NCBI GenBank assembly: GCA_021803645.1
Contig: JAJZLI010000032.1
Coordinates: 1 to 40,924, forward strand
Direction of reading: 5' to 3'
Origin: a bacterium
GTDB taxonomy: Bacteria > Patescibacteriota > Dojkabacteria > JAKAPS01 > JAJZLI01
DNA length: 40,924 bases
Shown here: in pieces, positions 1-8,325 of the stretch
How the letters are laid out: every line of letters starts with the position of its first letter
Position numbering within the stretch: position 1 is the stretch's first letter
The notes under the pieces: generated by a model
Told to the model about the DNA's origin: nothing
Seen by the model: the letters and a program-made list of their open reading frames with translations, nothing else
Databases searched by the model: none
Translations under genes and position numbers: made by a program

Positions 1-1
1 T

Positions 2-1636
2 TCAGTTCCTCAAAATATAATGAGTGTTGAATTCAAGATTATTGGGGATATGTCCATGAAGCAATTTGCTTTTATTGCTGTCCCTGCTTGTATTGGTTTT
101 ATAATGTTTATTGCCCATGTTAGTAATTATATTACAATTCCTCTGACGGGAATATTCTTACTTTTGGGAGTATTGGTTGCTTTTATACCCATTGATGATA
201 GACCTCTTGATCAATGGATTACCAATTTTTTAATTACCATTAAGAAGCCGACTCAAAGGATATGGATGAGAGAAGCTTCTGGTATACCTGCTGTACTTGA
301 TATTCCAAAATCTCCTACAATTTCTTCTTCTAATAAGGAAATTGCAACCTTTTTGTATCAAAATCCTTTTGATACAGCTATAAAAAATAATGTATCAAAT
401 GTTGATGGTGCATTAGAGTTAAAAGAAAGCATCCTTAATGCTAATATTGATAAAATTAATAAATTACTTACAACTGAGAAAATTGATACTAATGCAACAA
501 TATCTACTTCTCCTGTATCCTCGGTGTTAAGCAATAACCCCGTTTCTTACACGCCTTCAGTTCCACAACAGAATCCTCCAGAGAATAATAATGCAGGAAA
601 CTCAGTTGATAAAAATAATAGAGCAGAAGTAGAGATTAATAATGCAGAAGTTTCGAATACTAAATTGACTGAACCTGTTCCTAGTGATGGTTCTAATAGT
701 TCCGAAAATGCTTTATCTGGTATAGGTAACTCTCCTTCTTCTGTTGCACAAAATACCATTCCTGATGATAAAAACAATAGAGCTGAAGTGGGTATTAATA
801 ATGCAGAAGCTTCGAATACTAAATTGACTGAACCTGTTCCTAGTAATGGTTCTAATAGTTCCGAAAATGCTTTATCTGGTATAGGTAACTCTTCTTCTTC
901 TGTTGTACAAAATACCAGTTCTTATAGTCCCAATATACCTCCACCTTCTACTTTTACACAACAGAGTGGTCAACAAAATATAACAGATAGTAAAGTTGGG
1001 GATATTAACACTGAAATCAATAAAAATAATTTGGATAGTGTTAATAGTAATTCTGTAGTTACTCCAACTAATTCAGATTTTCATAGTAATAATTTGGTTA
1101 ATGGACAAAATGTTAATGCCTCTCAATCTCCTTTAGATAACAGTACCTCATCAAGGGATATTGAACTTTCAAAAATAATGGAGAGAATTAAACAACTTGA
1201 GATGGAAAATTCTAAATTAATGAATGAAGTTAATTCCAGAGTAGCACCAAATTATACTTTACAGAGTAATATTGAACAAGTAAAATCGAGGATGTCTTCC
1301 CAGTCAGGTACGTTTGATCAGCAGGAATTAATATCTAAACTTCCAGATTTTGTAAAAACCCCTAATGTAATTTCGGGAGTTATTGTAAATTCTGATGGAA
1401 CTTTGATTTCTGATGCTGTTGTGATAATAAAGGATTCAAATCAAAAACCTATAAGAGCTGTAAAATCTAATCAATTAGGACAGTTTTACACAAGGACGGC
1501 TCTTTTGAATGGGAGGTATAATATAGAAATTAATGCTCAGGGGTACAAATTTAATTCTGTAGGTATAGAGTTAACTGGATCTGTCGTAATGCCTTTTATA
1601 TTTATTCCTGTTATGCAGGAAAATAGTAACTTATAA
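2..1636 (+). CDS. PrgI-family T4SS membrane protein with long linker and C-terminal carboxypeptidase-regulatory-like domain (5' end outside window)
   Basis: The first ATG in frame is at 20, but the reading frame is open to the window edge and the residues before it read S-V-P-Q-N-I, which continues into EFKIIGDMSMKQF. That is the conserved PrgI start (VPQ...EdKIiGplt..QF), so the true start lies upstream and the entry is 5'-partial. Two membrane segments follow (about residues 15-55 counted from the ATG at 20). Residues about 150-390 are Ser/Asn-rich, low complexity, and contain a 53-residue tandem repeat. A short coiled coil (about 390-425) leads to a beta-sandwich like carboxypeptidase regulatory domains (about 460-530, pattern SGVIVNSDG...AVVIIKDS...GQFYT). 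PrgI proteins accompany VirB4 in Gram-positive and CPR conjugation-like systems. The next two genes (TraC-like, VirB4) fit that. The extracellular role of the tail is inference. Confidence 0.8.
   Translation, partial: SVPQNIMSVEFKIIGDMSMKQFAFIAVPACIGFIMFIAHVSNYITIPLTGIFLLLGVLVAFIPIDDRPLDQWITNFLITIKKPTQRIWMREASGIPAVLDIPKSPTISSSNKEIATFLYQNPFDTAIKNNVSNVDGALELKESILNANIDKINKLLTTEKIDTNATISTSPVSSVLSNNPVSYTPSVPQQNPPENNNAGNSVDKNNRAEVEINNAEVSNTKLTEPVPSDGSNSSENALSGIGNSPSSVAQNTIPDDKNNRAEVGINNAEASNTKLTEPVPSNGSNSSENALSGIGNSSSSVVQNTSSYSPNIPPPSTFTQQSGQQNITDSKVGDINTEINKNNLDSVNSNSVVTPTNSDFHSNNLVNGQNVNASQSPLDNSTSSRDIELSKIMERIKQLEMENSKLMNEVNSRVAPNYTLQSNIEQVKSRMSSQSGTFDQQELISKLPDFVKTPNVISGVIVNSDGTLISDAVVIIKDSNQKPIRAVKSNQLGQFYTRTALLNGRYNIEINAQGYKFNSVGIELTGSVVMPFIFIPVMQENSNL
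608..925 (+). repeat. Two tandem 159-bp in-frame repeats in the PrgI linker
   Basis: Two adjacent 159-bp (53-codon) units run from about 608 to 766 and 767 to 925. Both encode the order KNNRAEV..INNAE, NTKLTEPVPS, GSNSSENALSGIGNS. They differ at only a few codons, so the duplication looks recent or is kept similar. They lengthen the disordered linker without changing the frame. Confidence 0.85.
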
Positions 1637-1647
1637 TATAATATTTT

Positions 1648-2334
1648 ATGGATAGCAAAAAAACACCAATTATTGCAACTACTCAAGCTCATTTAGATAT
1701 AGAGGAAATAAAAGATGATTTGCTTGTTTTAAAAAATGGAAATGTTTGTCTTGTTATTGAGACATCTGCAGTTAATTTCTATCTTTTGTCTGAGATTGAG
1801 CAAGAATCTAAAATTTATGCATTTGCTGGACTTTTAAATTCTCTGGGTTTTTATATTCAAGTTTTAGTACATACTGAGAATATTGATATTTCTAAATACT
1901 TGAAGTATTTGGATGATTTTAGGGAGAAACAAAAAGATCCCAAAGTAAAATATCAAATAGATATATATAGAAAATTTGTTAAGGATTTAATTGTAAAGAA
2001 TAACGTTCTTGACAAACATTTTTATATAGTTGTTCCTTCTTTTTCGTGGTCTACACAAAAACCATCTTTTACAAAGCAAATGTTTGGCAAAGAGGTTAAA
2101 TTAAATAATATTGATAGAATTATTGAACAGTCTAAATCAAGATTATTTCCTCGTAGGGATCATGTTATAAGACAACTGTCAAGGATGGGGTTAAAGTCAA
2201 AACAGCTTACTACAGCTGATTTAATTAAATTATTTTATAATATATATAATCCTATGAATGATAAGCTAAGGGGGGATTTTAATCAGTATACTGCTCCTTT
2301 AGTATCTTCTACTATGCAAATGAAACCTATATGA
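1648..2334 (+). CDS. TraC-like domain protein (detached N-terminal part of a VirB4/TraC system), copy 1
   Basis: This is a soluble 228-residue protein with no membrane segment or signal peptide. Its N-terminus (IEEIKDDLLVLKNGNVCLVI) has the strand pattern of the N-terminal domain of TraC/VirB4 proteins. In many CPR genomes this domain is a separate gene directly before virB4. It overlaps the next gene by 4 nt (ATGA), which implies translational coupling. The stop of the PrgI gene is 11 nt upstream, and a TATAATATAAT stretch at 1632-1642 just before the ATG could be an internal promoter. The protein at 7801-8325 is a divergent paralogue with the same order of motifs. Its function is presumed to be as a partner of the VirB4 ATPase; no catalytic motif is seen. 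Confidence 0.7.
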   Translation: MDSKKTPIIATTQAHLDIEEIKDDLLVLKNGNVCLVIETSAVNFYLLSEIEQESKIYAFAGLLNSLGFYIQVLVHTENIDISKYLKYLDDFREKQKDPKVKYQIDIYRKFVKDLIVKNNVLDKHFYIVVPSFSWSTQKPSFTKQMFGKEVKLNNIDRIIEQSKSRLFPRRDHVIRQLSRMGLKSKQLTTADLIKLFYNIYNPMNDKLRGDFNQYTAPLVSSTMQMKPI

Positions 2335-4334
2335 AATTACCATCTTTTTTTAAAAAACCTGCTGCAAGTGTTAACTCAAATGATGTTAATCCTGAAAATA
2401 CTAATACTACAGGATCACAACAGGGAACACCCAATACACCCAATTCTGCAATTGAGTTATTTGGAATGGGAATAAATTCCATAAAAGATATTATTGCCCC
2501 CCCTTCTATAGAAGTTGATTTTTCTAATATTAAGATTGGAGATAAATTTTTCAGGACATATTTTGCTCTTGCATATCCTAGATATGTAACTCCAAATTGG
2601 TTATCTCCATTAATTACATTTGAGCATTCTATAGACATTAGTATGTTTTATTATCCTATTGAAGCCAAGGAAGTCTTAGGACAGCTTAGAAAAAAGATTG
2701 CTGAGCTTGAGGCTACAACTAATACTATGATGGAGTCTGGTAAGGTGTTAGACCCTACGGTTAAGGTCGCATTGGAAGATGCCAAAGATTTACAGGATAA
2801 TCTTGCTAAAGGAGCTGAGCGATACTTTCATTTTGCTCTATATGTAACTGTAAGGGCTGATACCCTAGAAGATTTGGATGACATATCAAGGAATCTAGAA
2901 TCAACTTTGGGGGCAATGTCTCTCATAATTAAGCCGACAACTTTACAGATGGAAGGTGGTTTTCAGTCAACCCTCCCTGAAGGGTACGATAAGCTTTACT
3001 ATACCCATAATATGGATACTACTTCAATAGCGACAACATTTCCTTTTGTCTCCTCAGAACTTACTTCTGATAGAGGGGTGCTTTATGGTATTAATAAGGC
3101 TAATAAAAGTTTGGTTGTCTTTGATAGGTTTGACCTTGAGAATGCAAATTCCGTTGTTTTTGCAAAATCTGGTTCAGGTAAAAGTTATCTTGTAAAGCTA
3201 GAAGCTTTGAGGTCTTTGATGCTTGGTACCCAGATTATAATTATAGACCCTGAGAATGAGTATGAAACTTTGTGCAAGGCTCTTAATGGGCTTTACATTT
3301 CATTTACTCAGGATGGCAGAGATAAAATAAATCCCTTTGACTTGTCTGGAGTTTATGAAGAAGGTGAGGATGAACTTAGATTTAAAATATTATCTTTGCA
3401 CGGTCTCTTTAAAGTGATGCTTGGCAATGATGGTGGTCTTTCTAGTATAGAAGATGCTATTTTAGATAAAGCATTGATATTAACTTATAGGGACAAAGGA
3501 ATTACTTTTGACCCTGATACTCAGGTAAAAGACCCTCCACTTATGGAAGACCTTTATAAAGTTTTACAATCTATGGAAGAACCTGAAGCTCATGAATTAG
3601 CTACAAGGCTTGAAAAGTATATTAAAGGTTCTGCCTCTGGTATATTTGATACCCATACAACTGTAAACCTTGATAATGATTTTATTGTTTTTAGTATTAG
3701 GGATCTTTCTGATGAACTCCGGCCAATTGCTATGTTTTTAATGCTTGATCTTATATGGACTAGGGTAAAAAAAGATCTTAGAAAGAGAATTTTTATCATT
3801 GATGAAGCATGGATTCTAATGCAATATCCAGATAGTGCTCAATTTGTATATGCAGTTGCCAAAAGAGCTAGAAAGTACTACTTAGGTCTTACAACTGTAT
3901 CTCAAGATGTAGATGACTTTCTTTCAAATGATTATGGTAAAGCTGTTGTCACTAACTCTTCTATACAAATTCTTTTAAGGCAATCTCCTTCGGCAATAGA
4001 CCGTTTATCGGAAGTATTTTTCTTATCAGAGGGAGAAAAGAGTTTACTACTTTCTGCTGAGATTGGGGAAGGAATATTCTTTGTTGGTGCAAATCATGTT
4101 GCTATACAAGTATTGTCTAGTGAATATGAGCATAAACTAATCACTACAAACCCTGAAGAGATTTTAAAAATGAGAGAAAACCCTGAAGAGTCATCTTTAG
4201 ATCGTATTGTTCCTAATACTGTCGCAAATGAAACTCCTGTTGGTGGATTAAATAGTAATAGCGACATTCAGTTTAATACAGAGGATAATAATGATGTACA
4301 GGTGCAACCCAACTCTCAGAATATCGTCTCTTAG
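2331..4334 (+). CDS. VirB4/TraC-type conjugative transfer ATPase, copy 1
   Basis: This 667-residue cytoplasmic ATPase would power a type IV secretion or conjugation machine. An N-terminal CagE/TrbE/VirB-like region (about residues 55-220, including FHFALYVTVRADTLEDLDD) precedes the P-loop domain. Walker A is AKSGSGKS at residues 278-285, with Ala in place of the first Gly, which the motif allows. Walker B is RIFIIDEAW with Asp491/Glu492. A later stretch typical of VirB4 (SQDVDDFLSNDYGKAVVTNS) follows. The last about 70 residues are an Asn/Ser-rich tail. The start overlaps the preceding TraC-like gene by 4 nt. The 3' end overlaps the AbiEi-like reading frame, which suggests that the toxin-antitoxin pair was inserted here. 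Confidence 0.93.
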   Translation: MKLPSFFKKPAASVNSNDVNPENTNTTGSQQGTPNTPNSAIELFGMGINSIKDIIAPPSIEVDFSNIKIGDKFFRTYFALAYPRYVTPNWLSPLITFEHSIDISMFYYPIEAKEVLGQLRKKIAELEATTNTMMESGKVLDPTVKVALEDAKDLQDNLAKGAERYFHFALYVTVRADTLEDLDDISRNLESTLGAMSLIIKPTTLQMEGGFQSTLPEGYDKLYYTHNMDTTSIATTFPFVSSELTSDRGVLYGINKANKSLVVFDRFDLENANSVVFAKSGSGKSYLVKLEALRSLMLGTQIIIIDPENEYETLCKALNGLYISFTQDGRDKINPFDLSGVYEEGEDELRFKILSLHGLFKVMLGNDGGLSSIEDAILDKALILTYRDKGITFDPDTQVKDPPLMEDLYKVLQSMEEPEAHELATRLEKYIKGSASGIFDTHTTVNLDNDFIVFSIRDLSDELRPIAMFLMLDLIWTRVKKDLRKRIFIIDEAWILMQYPDSAQFVYAVAKRARKYYLGLTTVSQDVDDFLSNDYGKAVVTNSSIQILLRQSPSAIDRLSEVFFLSEGEKSLLLSAEIGEGIFFVGANHVAIQVLSSEYEHKLITTNPEEILKMRENPEESSLDRIVPNTVANETPVGGLNSNSDIQFNTEDNNDVQVQPNSQNIVS

Positions 4335-4998
4335 AATATCGTTACCATTTTTTACAAACATTGACTATTTCCGAAACAACCCATATAATGGGTATATTGT
4401 GAAATGGACAGATGGTTTAAATAAATTAGAATTCTTTGATCTGAAGGTGTTAAGACAATTTAACCCTTTGCCTAGTCAATCATTATATAAATTTGTCAAA
4501 AGGAGGGTTAAGGATCGTAACTTGATAAAGCTTAAAAAAGGCGTGTATACAACAAGTTATTTTGTTCAACATAACGATATCTTATCATATAGAGAAAGAG
4601 TTGCTAATTTCCTAAAAAAACCATCTTATTTAAGTTTGGAATATATGCTATCTAAATATTCTATTTTATCTGAAAATGTTTATGTTTTTACTTCAGTATC
4701 AACAAAAAAAACAAATAGGTATGTAAATGACCTTGGTACTTATTACTATCGTCATATTAAGGAGGAAATGTTTACTGGATATGTATTTGTAAATGGTGTG
4801 TACTTTGCTACAAAAGCAAAATCCCTTTTTGATTATTTTTATTTTAAAAAATATGTTTTAGAAATAGATTCTTTTAGATTAAATTTAGAAGAATTTTCTG
4901 ACCTTGATATGAAGGAATTTCTTAAATATTCTAAGGGAGATATTCGGATGATGGGTATATATAATTTACTTTTACAAAGGAAGAAAAATGTTTATTGA
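4291..4998 (+). CDS. AbiEi-like antitoxin (type IV toxin-antitoxin)
   Basis: An N-terminal winged-helix-like segment (LYKFVKRRVKDRNLIKLKKG) is followed by the AbiEi body pattern (PSYLSLEYMLSKYSIL, then an FVNGVYFATKAKSLFDYFYF region). In type IV systems the antitoxin represses its own operon and counteracts the nucleotidyltransferase toxin rather than binding it. The gene immediately downstream is an AbiEii-type toxin and overlaps it by 11 nt, which supports the call. The ATG at 4291 lies 44 nt inside virB4 with no ribosome-binding site. The first about 35 residues look unlike AbiEi, so the true start may be GTG 4399 or GTG 4447. The pair interrupts a secretion operon and may be an insertion. 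Confidence 0.75.
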   Translation: MMYRCNPTLRISSLRISLPFFTNIDYFRNNPYNGYIVKWTDGLNKLEFFDLKVLRQFNPLPSQSLYKFVKRRVKDRNLIKLKKGVYTTSYFVQHNDILSYRERVANFLKKPSYLSLEYMLSKYSILSENVYVFTSVSTKKTNRYVNDLGTYYYRHIKEEMFTGYVFVNGVYFATKAKSLFDYFYFKKYVLEIDSFRLNLEEFSDLDMKEFLKYSKGDIRMMGIYNLLLQRKKNVY

Positions 4999-6256
4999 GA
5001 AGCTGAGAAATATTATTCAAGAAAAAAAAACAATCTCGAGGGAGTTTATACGAAATGTCTTGAAGGTTGAATTAATATGGTATGTTTTGGAATTTATTTA
5101 TACATCAGAAAAATATAAAGATTTGATTTTTAAAGGAGGAACTTGTTTGAGTTTATGCTATGACCTTCCTAGGTTATCAGAAGATATTGATTTGGATTCT
5201 ACTAGAGAGATTGATCCTAATTTATTAAGGGAAGATTTAATTTTATTGTTTAAAAATCAACTTGCATATGACAATTTAAATGTCTCTATTACAAACCATA
5301 ACAATACTATCACATTAAAATTTCCTATTTTACATGAATTAGGGATAACTAGTGAAAATGAGAGTGATTTACTATATGTAAAGATAGATTTACAAAAGGT
5401 AGGATATTCTAACCCTCGTACTGAATTTATTGCCATTAGAAATTATGTTATTAATACATATCCTCTTTCAATTTTATTTTCTGGCAAAATTAATGCTATC
5501 TTTATGAGAAATAGACTTCGAGGTCATAAGAACTTGCTCTCTCCAAAGGGTAGGGATTATTTTGACCTTTTATGGTTTTTACAGAAAGGAATTAAGCCTG
5601 AACTTGATTTTATAGATAAAAATTTAAGTATCCTCTCTTTCCTAGATTTAAAATATCGTTTGGATATGAATGTAGATAAAGTTTGGGAGCATTATAAAAA
5701 TGACATAATTACAGATTTATCTCCTTTTATAGAAAAGCGGGAAATACTAGATCAATTTATTTCTTCTTTTCTGAGCCTTTATTATAAGTATTCCATAGGA
5801 ATATTTGATTATACATCAACAAATATTATTGGAAAGCAAAATTATTTAATAGACGAAATCAAAACTCTAATACAAAAATATAATTGTAAGATAGATAAAT
5901 TATACTTAGATGAAATGAATAATTATGAAAAAGGTGGAGGCTCATTTTATATTTCGAAAATATATGAGAATATATTCCAAGTTAAATTTTTAGAAGATAA
6001 GGCCAATATAAGAAACACTCCTACATCATCGATGAGTTATGTGTTATTTTATACTATTAATTTTCCGGCTAAGGGGATAATTGATCTAAAATTGAAAGTA
6101 TTACTAGATCCTCGTGTTAGTGTAGACCTAAGTACAATACAAAATAATATTGACTATCTAAGGGGTGAAATAAGTGAATATCAGGTATATATGGGGGAGC
6201 ATATTCCTGTATCAATTAAGGATACTTATTATATTCATTGTAAAATTCCCTTATAA
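4988..6256 (+). CDS. AbiEii/AbiGii-family nucleotidyltransferase toxin
   Basis: The nucleotidyltransferase signature is clear: KGGT at residues 49-52, then 13 residues, then DID at 66-68. A further acidic strand (VKIDLQK) and the family's C-terminal motif of the catalytic half (KGRDYFDLLWFL) follow. AbiEii enzymes transfer nucleotides to tRNA or other targets and arrest growth until countered by AbiEi. At 422 residues it is longer than the usual 230-300. The C-terminal about 130 residues have no feature I recognise. The start at 4988 overlaps the antitoxin by 11 nt. The stop is 11 nt before the pilin candidate, so the pair is read with the flanking secretion genes or sits tightly between them. 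Confidence 0.87.
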   Translation: MFIEKLRNIIQEKKTISREFIRNVLKVELIWYVLEFIYTSEKYKDLIFKGGTCLSLCYDLPRLSEDIDLDSTREIDPNLLREDLILLFKNQLAYDNLNVSITNHNNTITLKFPILHELGITSENESDLLYVKIDLQKVGYSNPRTEFIAIRNYVINTYPLSILFSGKINAIFMRNRLRGHKNLLSPKGRDYFDLLWFLQKGIKPELDFIDKNLSILSFLDLKYRLDMNVDKVWEHYKNDIITDLSPFIEKREILDQFISSFLSLYYKYSIGIFDYTSTNIIGKQNYLIDEIKTLIQKYNCKIDKLYLDEMNNYEKGGGSFYISKIYENIFQVKFLEDKANIRNTPTSSMSYVLFYTINFPAKGIIDLKLKVLLDPRVSVDLSTIQNNIDYLRGEISEYQVYMGEHIPVSIKDTYYIHCKIPL

Positions 6257-6267
6257 ATTTGCCATGG

Positions 6268-6555
6268 ATGGCAATGCATTACTGTAGATACTTGTTTAAT
6301 ATTGTACCCAATATGGAACAAGTACCAAATTTATCACAATTCGTTGGAAATATTACTTCTGTAATTATAACTATTGTTCAATCTGTCTTAGTTCTTATTG
6401 TTATATTTCTTGGAATACAATTTATTATGTATTCCAATAACCCACAGGAAAGATCTAGACTTGGAACTAAAATTATATGGGTATTAGTTGGGCTTTTTAT
6501 TATATTTGGTGCTCAAAATTTTAGTCATTTTCTACATGCGCTTATTCCTAGTTAG
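6268..6555 (+). CDS. VirB2/TrbC-like pilin candidate
   Basis: A small protein with two hydrophobic helices (ITSVIITIVQSVLVLIVIFL and IIWVLVGLFIIFGAQ) separated by a polar loop with NNPQERSRLGTK. This is the layout of TrbC/VirB2 pilins and their CPR relatives, in which the loop is conserved. Candidate starts are TTG 6259, ATG 6268, ATG 6274 and ATG 6313; I chose the first ATG, and the segment before MEQVPN looks unlike a signal peptide. The following VirB6-like gene starts inside its 3' end. A role as the pilus or channel subunit of the secretion system is inferred from shape and position. Confidence 0.62.
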   Translation: MAMHYCRYLFNIVPNMEQVPNLSQFVGNITSVIITIVQSVLVLIVIFLGIQFIMYSNNPQERSRLGTKIIWVLVGLFIIFGAQNFSHFLHALIPS

Positions 6556-7519
6556 TATTATTACAATCTTTACAATACTATTCTTCATATCTGCCCCTGT
6601 TTATGCAAAGGGAAGCAATGGTACTCGTTTTAGTACAAGTTGTAGTAAAAACAATATATTTTATTCAATTCAAAATGTTTTATGTTCTTTTGGCTTTACT
6701 ATAAATCAATTTGTGGAATTCACTCCTAATATACTAAATAGTAGCTCAGATCCAAATACAAAATTTGGTGGTATTGCATATAGGGAATATAAAGATGGTA
6801 CAGAGTACATAGCTATATCATTGATACCCATACTTCTTTTTATAGGTATCATGATATACATCGGTGAGGCATCAGTTGGTCGTGGTGGGGTCTCTATGTA
6901 TGACTTACTGGTTAATACTATTTTTGCAATTTTTTTTATTTTACTCTCCCCATATATTCTATCCTATCTAATAACATTTATTAATGTTCTAGATAAATTT
7001 ATAATAGAGAATTTAATAGGATCATCTTCAGGAAATTTATTTACTCTTATCTTAGGTCATTTTACTCAATTTTCAATATTCGGTTTATTTGAAAATATTA
7101 TAAAGGTTATTTTATATATTGCATTAATTTTAGCATTATTTATTTTTTCTTTAGAATTTATTATTAGGTTTATATTACTCTGGATTTTAATATTGTTATT
7201 TCCAATATTTATAGTCTTTTCTTTATTTCCTATTTTTCAGGGAATGTTTAGGTCTATAACGTTAAAAATTATAGAACTTTTATTCATTCAACCTGCATTT
7301 CTTATAGGAATTTCTATATTTGTTGCTATTGTAAATAGTACTTCTATAACGGGAATACCTCAGTTTATTTTAGGTATATTAACTTTATATGCCCTATCTT
7401 TGATACCTTTTATTTTTAGTGGAAGTCTACATACCCCAGTACAAATCTTATCTGATCGTTTGAGATTGAACATATATAATACGACACAAAAGTTTTTAGA
7501 ACATAATGAAAAAGGTTAA
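6536..7519 (+). CDS. VirB6/TrbL-like polytopic membrane protein of the T4SS
   Basis: I placed the start at ATG 6536 rather than the in-frame ATG at 6488. From 6536 the protein begins with MRLFLVSIITIFTILFFISA followed by PVYAKG, a convincing signal peptide. The earlier start would only prefix more hydrophobic residues encoded over the pilin gene. About 327 residues follow, with a soluble segment after the signal and then six or so membrane spans (for example FGLFENIIKVILYIALILAL and FIIRFILLWILILLFPIFIV). VirB6/TrbL proteins form the inner-membrane translocation platform. Assignment rests on topology and on the position between pilin and PrgI/VirB4 genes, not on a specific motif. It overlaps the pilin by 20 nt and the next gene by 14 nt. 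Confidence 0.6.
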   Translation: MRLFLVSIITIFTILFFISAPVYAKGSNGTRFSTSCSKNNIFYSIQNVLCSFGFTINQFVEFTPNILNSSSDPNTKFGGIAYREYKDGTEYIAISLIPILLFIGIMIYIGEASVGRGGVSMYDLLVNTIFAIFFILLSPYILSYLITFINVLDKFIIENLIGSSSGNLFTLILGHFTQFSIFGLFENIIKVILYIALILALFIFSLEFIIRFILLWILILLFPIFIVFSLFPIFQGMFRSITLKIIELLFIQPAFLIGISIFVAIVNSTSITGIPQFILGILTLYALSLIPFIFSGSLHTPVQILSDRLRLNIYNTTQKFLEHNEKG

Positions 7520-7817
7520 GGTATTAAAGTTTAAAAGTTTGAAGAACAACTATATCATACTATCATATGATTTTTATTGGATTACTTTATCCATAGTTAT
7601 TAACATTCTTTTGATTCTATTTATACATATAAATCTCAAATTAAAAGTTTTTTTTATTTCATTCATTCTTGCCTCTATGTATTTCTTGTTTAAGCAAAAT
7701 TTCAAAGGTAGGTTAATTATTATTTGGTTTTTTGATTTAATTAAATTCTTTTTTAGAGATAAGAAATTTTCATTTATGTTTCATTATTTTAGTATCCCTT
7801 ATGAAGAGCACAAGTAG
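7506..7817 (+). CDS. Small PrgI/VirB3-like membrane protein, copy 2 of the module
   Basis: A 103-residue protein with a basic N-terminus and a hairpin of two membrane segments (WITLSIVINILLILFIHI and VFFISFILASMYFLF). A cytoplasmic tail ends in basic and aromatic residues. Sequence similarity to PrgI is weak. The hairpin topology, size and position directly before a TraC-like gene and virB4 match both VirB3 and PrgI. It parallels the first gene of the window but lacks the long linker. It overlaps its upstream neighbour by 14 nt and the downstream gene by 17 nt, so the three are co-translated. Confidence 0.5.
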   Translation: MKKVKVLKFKSLKNNYIILSYDFYWITLSIVINILLILFIHINLKLKVFFISFILASMYFLFKQNFKGRLIIIWFFDLIKFFFRDKKFSFMFHYFSIPYEEHK

Positions 7818-8325
7818 TTTTTTCCCTATTATTGATATTAGGGAAGGAATAATAATATTAAAAAATTCTTTTTATGCAAGGTTGGTAGAGGTATTTCCTA
7901 CAGATGTATCGTTTTTGGAAGATACATTAAAAGAAAATTTTATAAAAAAGTATGAAGCGTTCCTATTAGGTCTTAATTTGCAAATAAAATTGTCTGTTTG
8001 TAATTTAATAGTTTCCAAAGCTAATGCGCTACAGTATATTGGAAATATAGAAAACGAAAAACTTAAATTGCTATATGAAAATGAAATAAATACTACCCCA
8101 TTATTTTCAGAAATTTATGAGCAACGATATTTTGTAAGCTATATATTTGAGAGCAAAAGAAAGTCTTTAGTTTTTTCTCATGAATTTTCAGGAATTAAGA
8201 AATTAGTTACAAGTTATGATACGCAGTTAGAGTACCTTCTTATTCACATTGGGTTTGACCATAAGTTTATTTATAACAATCATGAGATAGAAGAGGTTTT
8301 TTCTTCTATTTACCTAAATGCATGA
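7801..8325 (+). CDS. TraC-like domain protein, copy 2
   Basis: A 174-residue soluble protein. Its start (IIDIREGIIILKNSFYARLV) lines up with that of the 228-residue protein at 1648-2334 (LDIEEIKDDLLVLKNGNVCL). Both continue with a helix and then a strand like LGLNLQIKLSVC / LGFYIQVLVHT. It is therefore a diverged paralogue of the detached N-terminal TraC/VirB4 domain. It overlaps the following virB4 gene by 4 nt (ATGA), the same coupling seen in copy 1. No catalytic residues are seen. Confidence 0.6.
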   Translation: MKSTSSFFPIIDIREGIIILKNSFYARLVEVFPTDVSFLEDTLKENFIKKYEAFLLGLNLQIKLSVCNLIVSKANALQYIGNIENEKLKLLYENEINTTPLFSEIYEQRYFVSYIFESKRKSLVFSHEFSGIKKLVTSYDTQLEYLLIHIGFDHKFIYNNHEIEEVFSSIYLNA

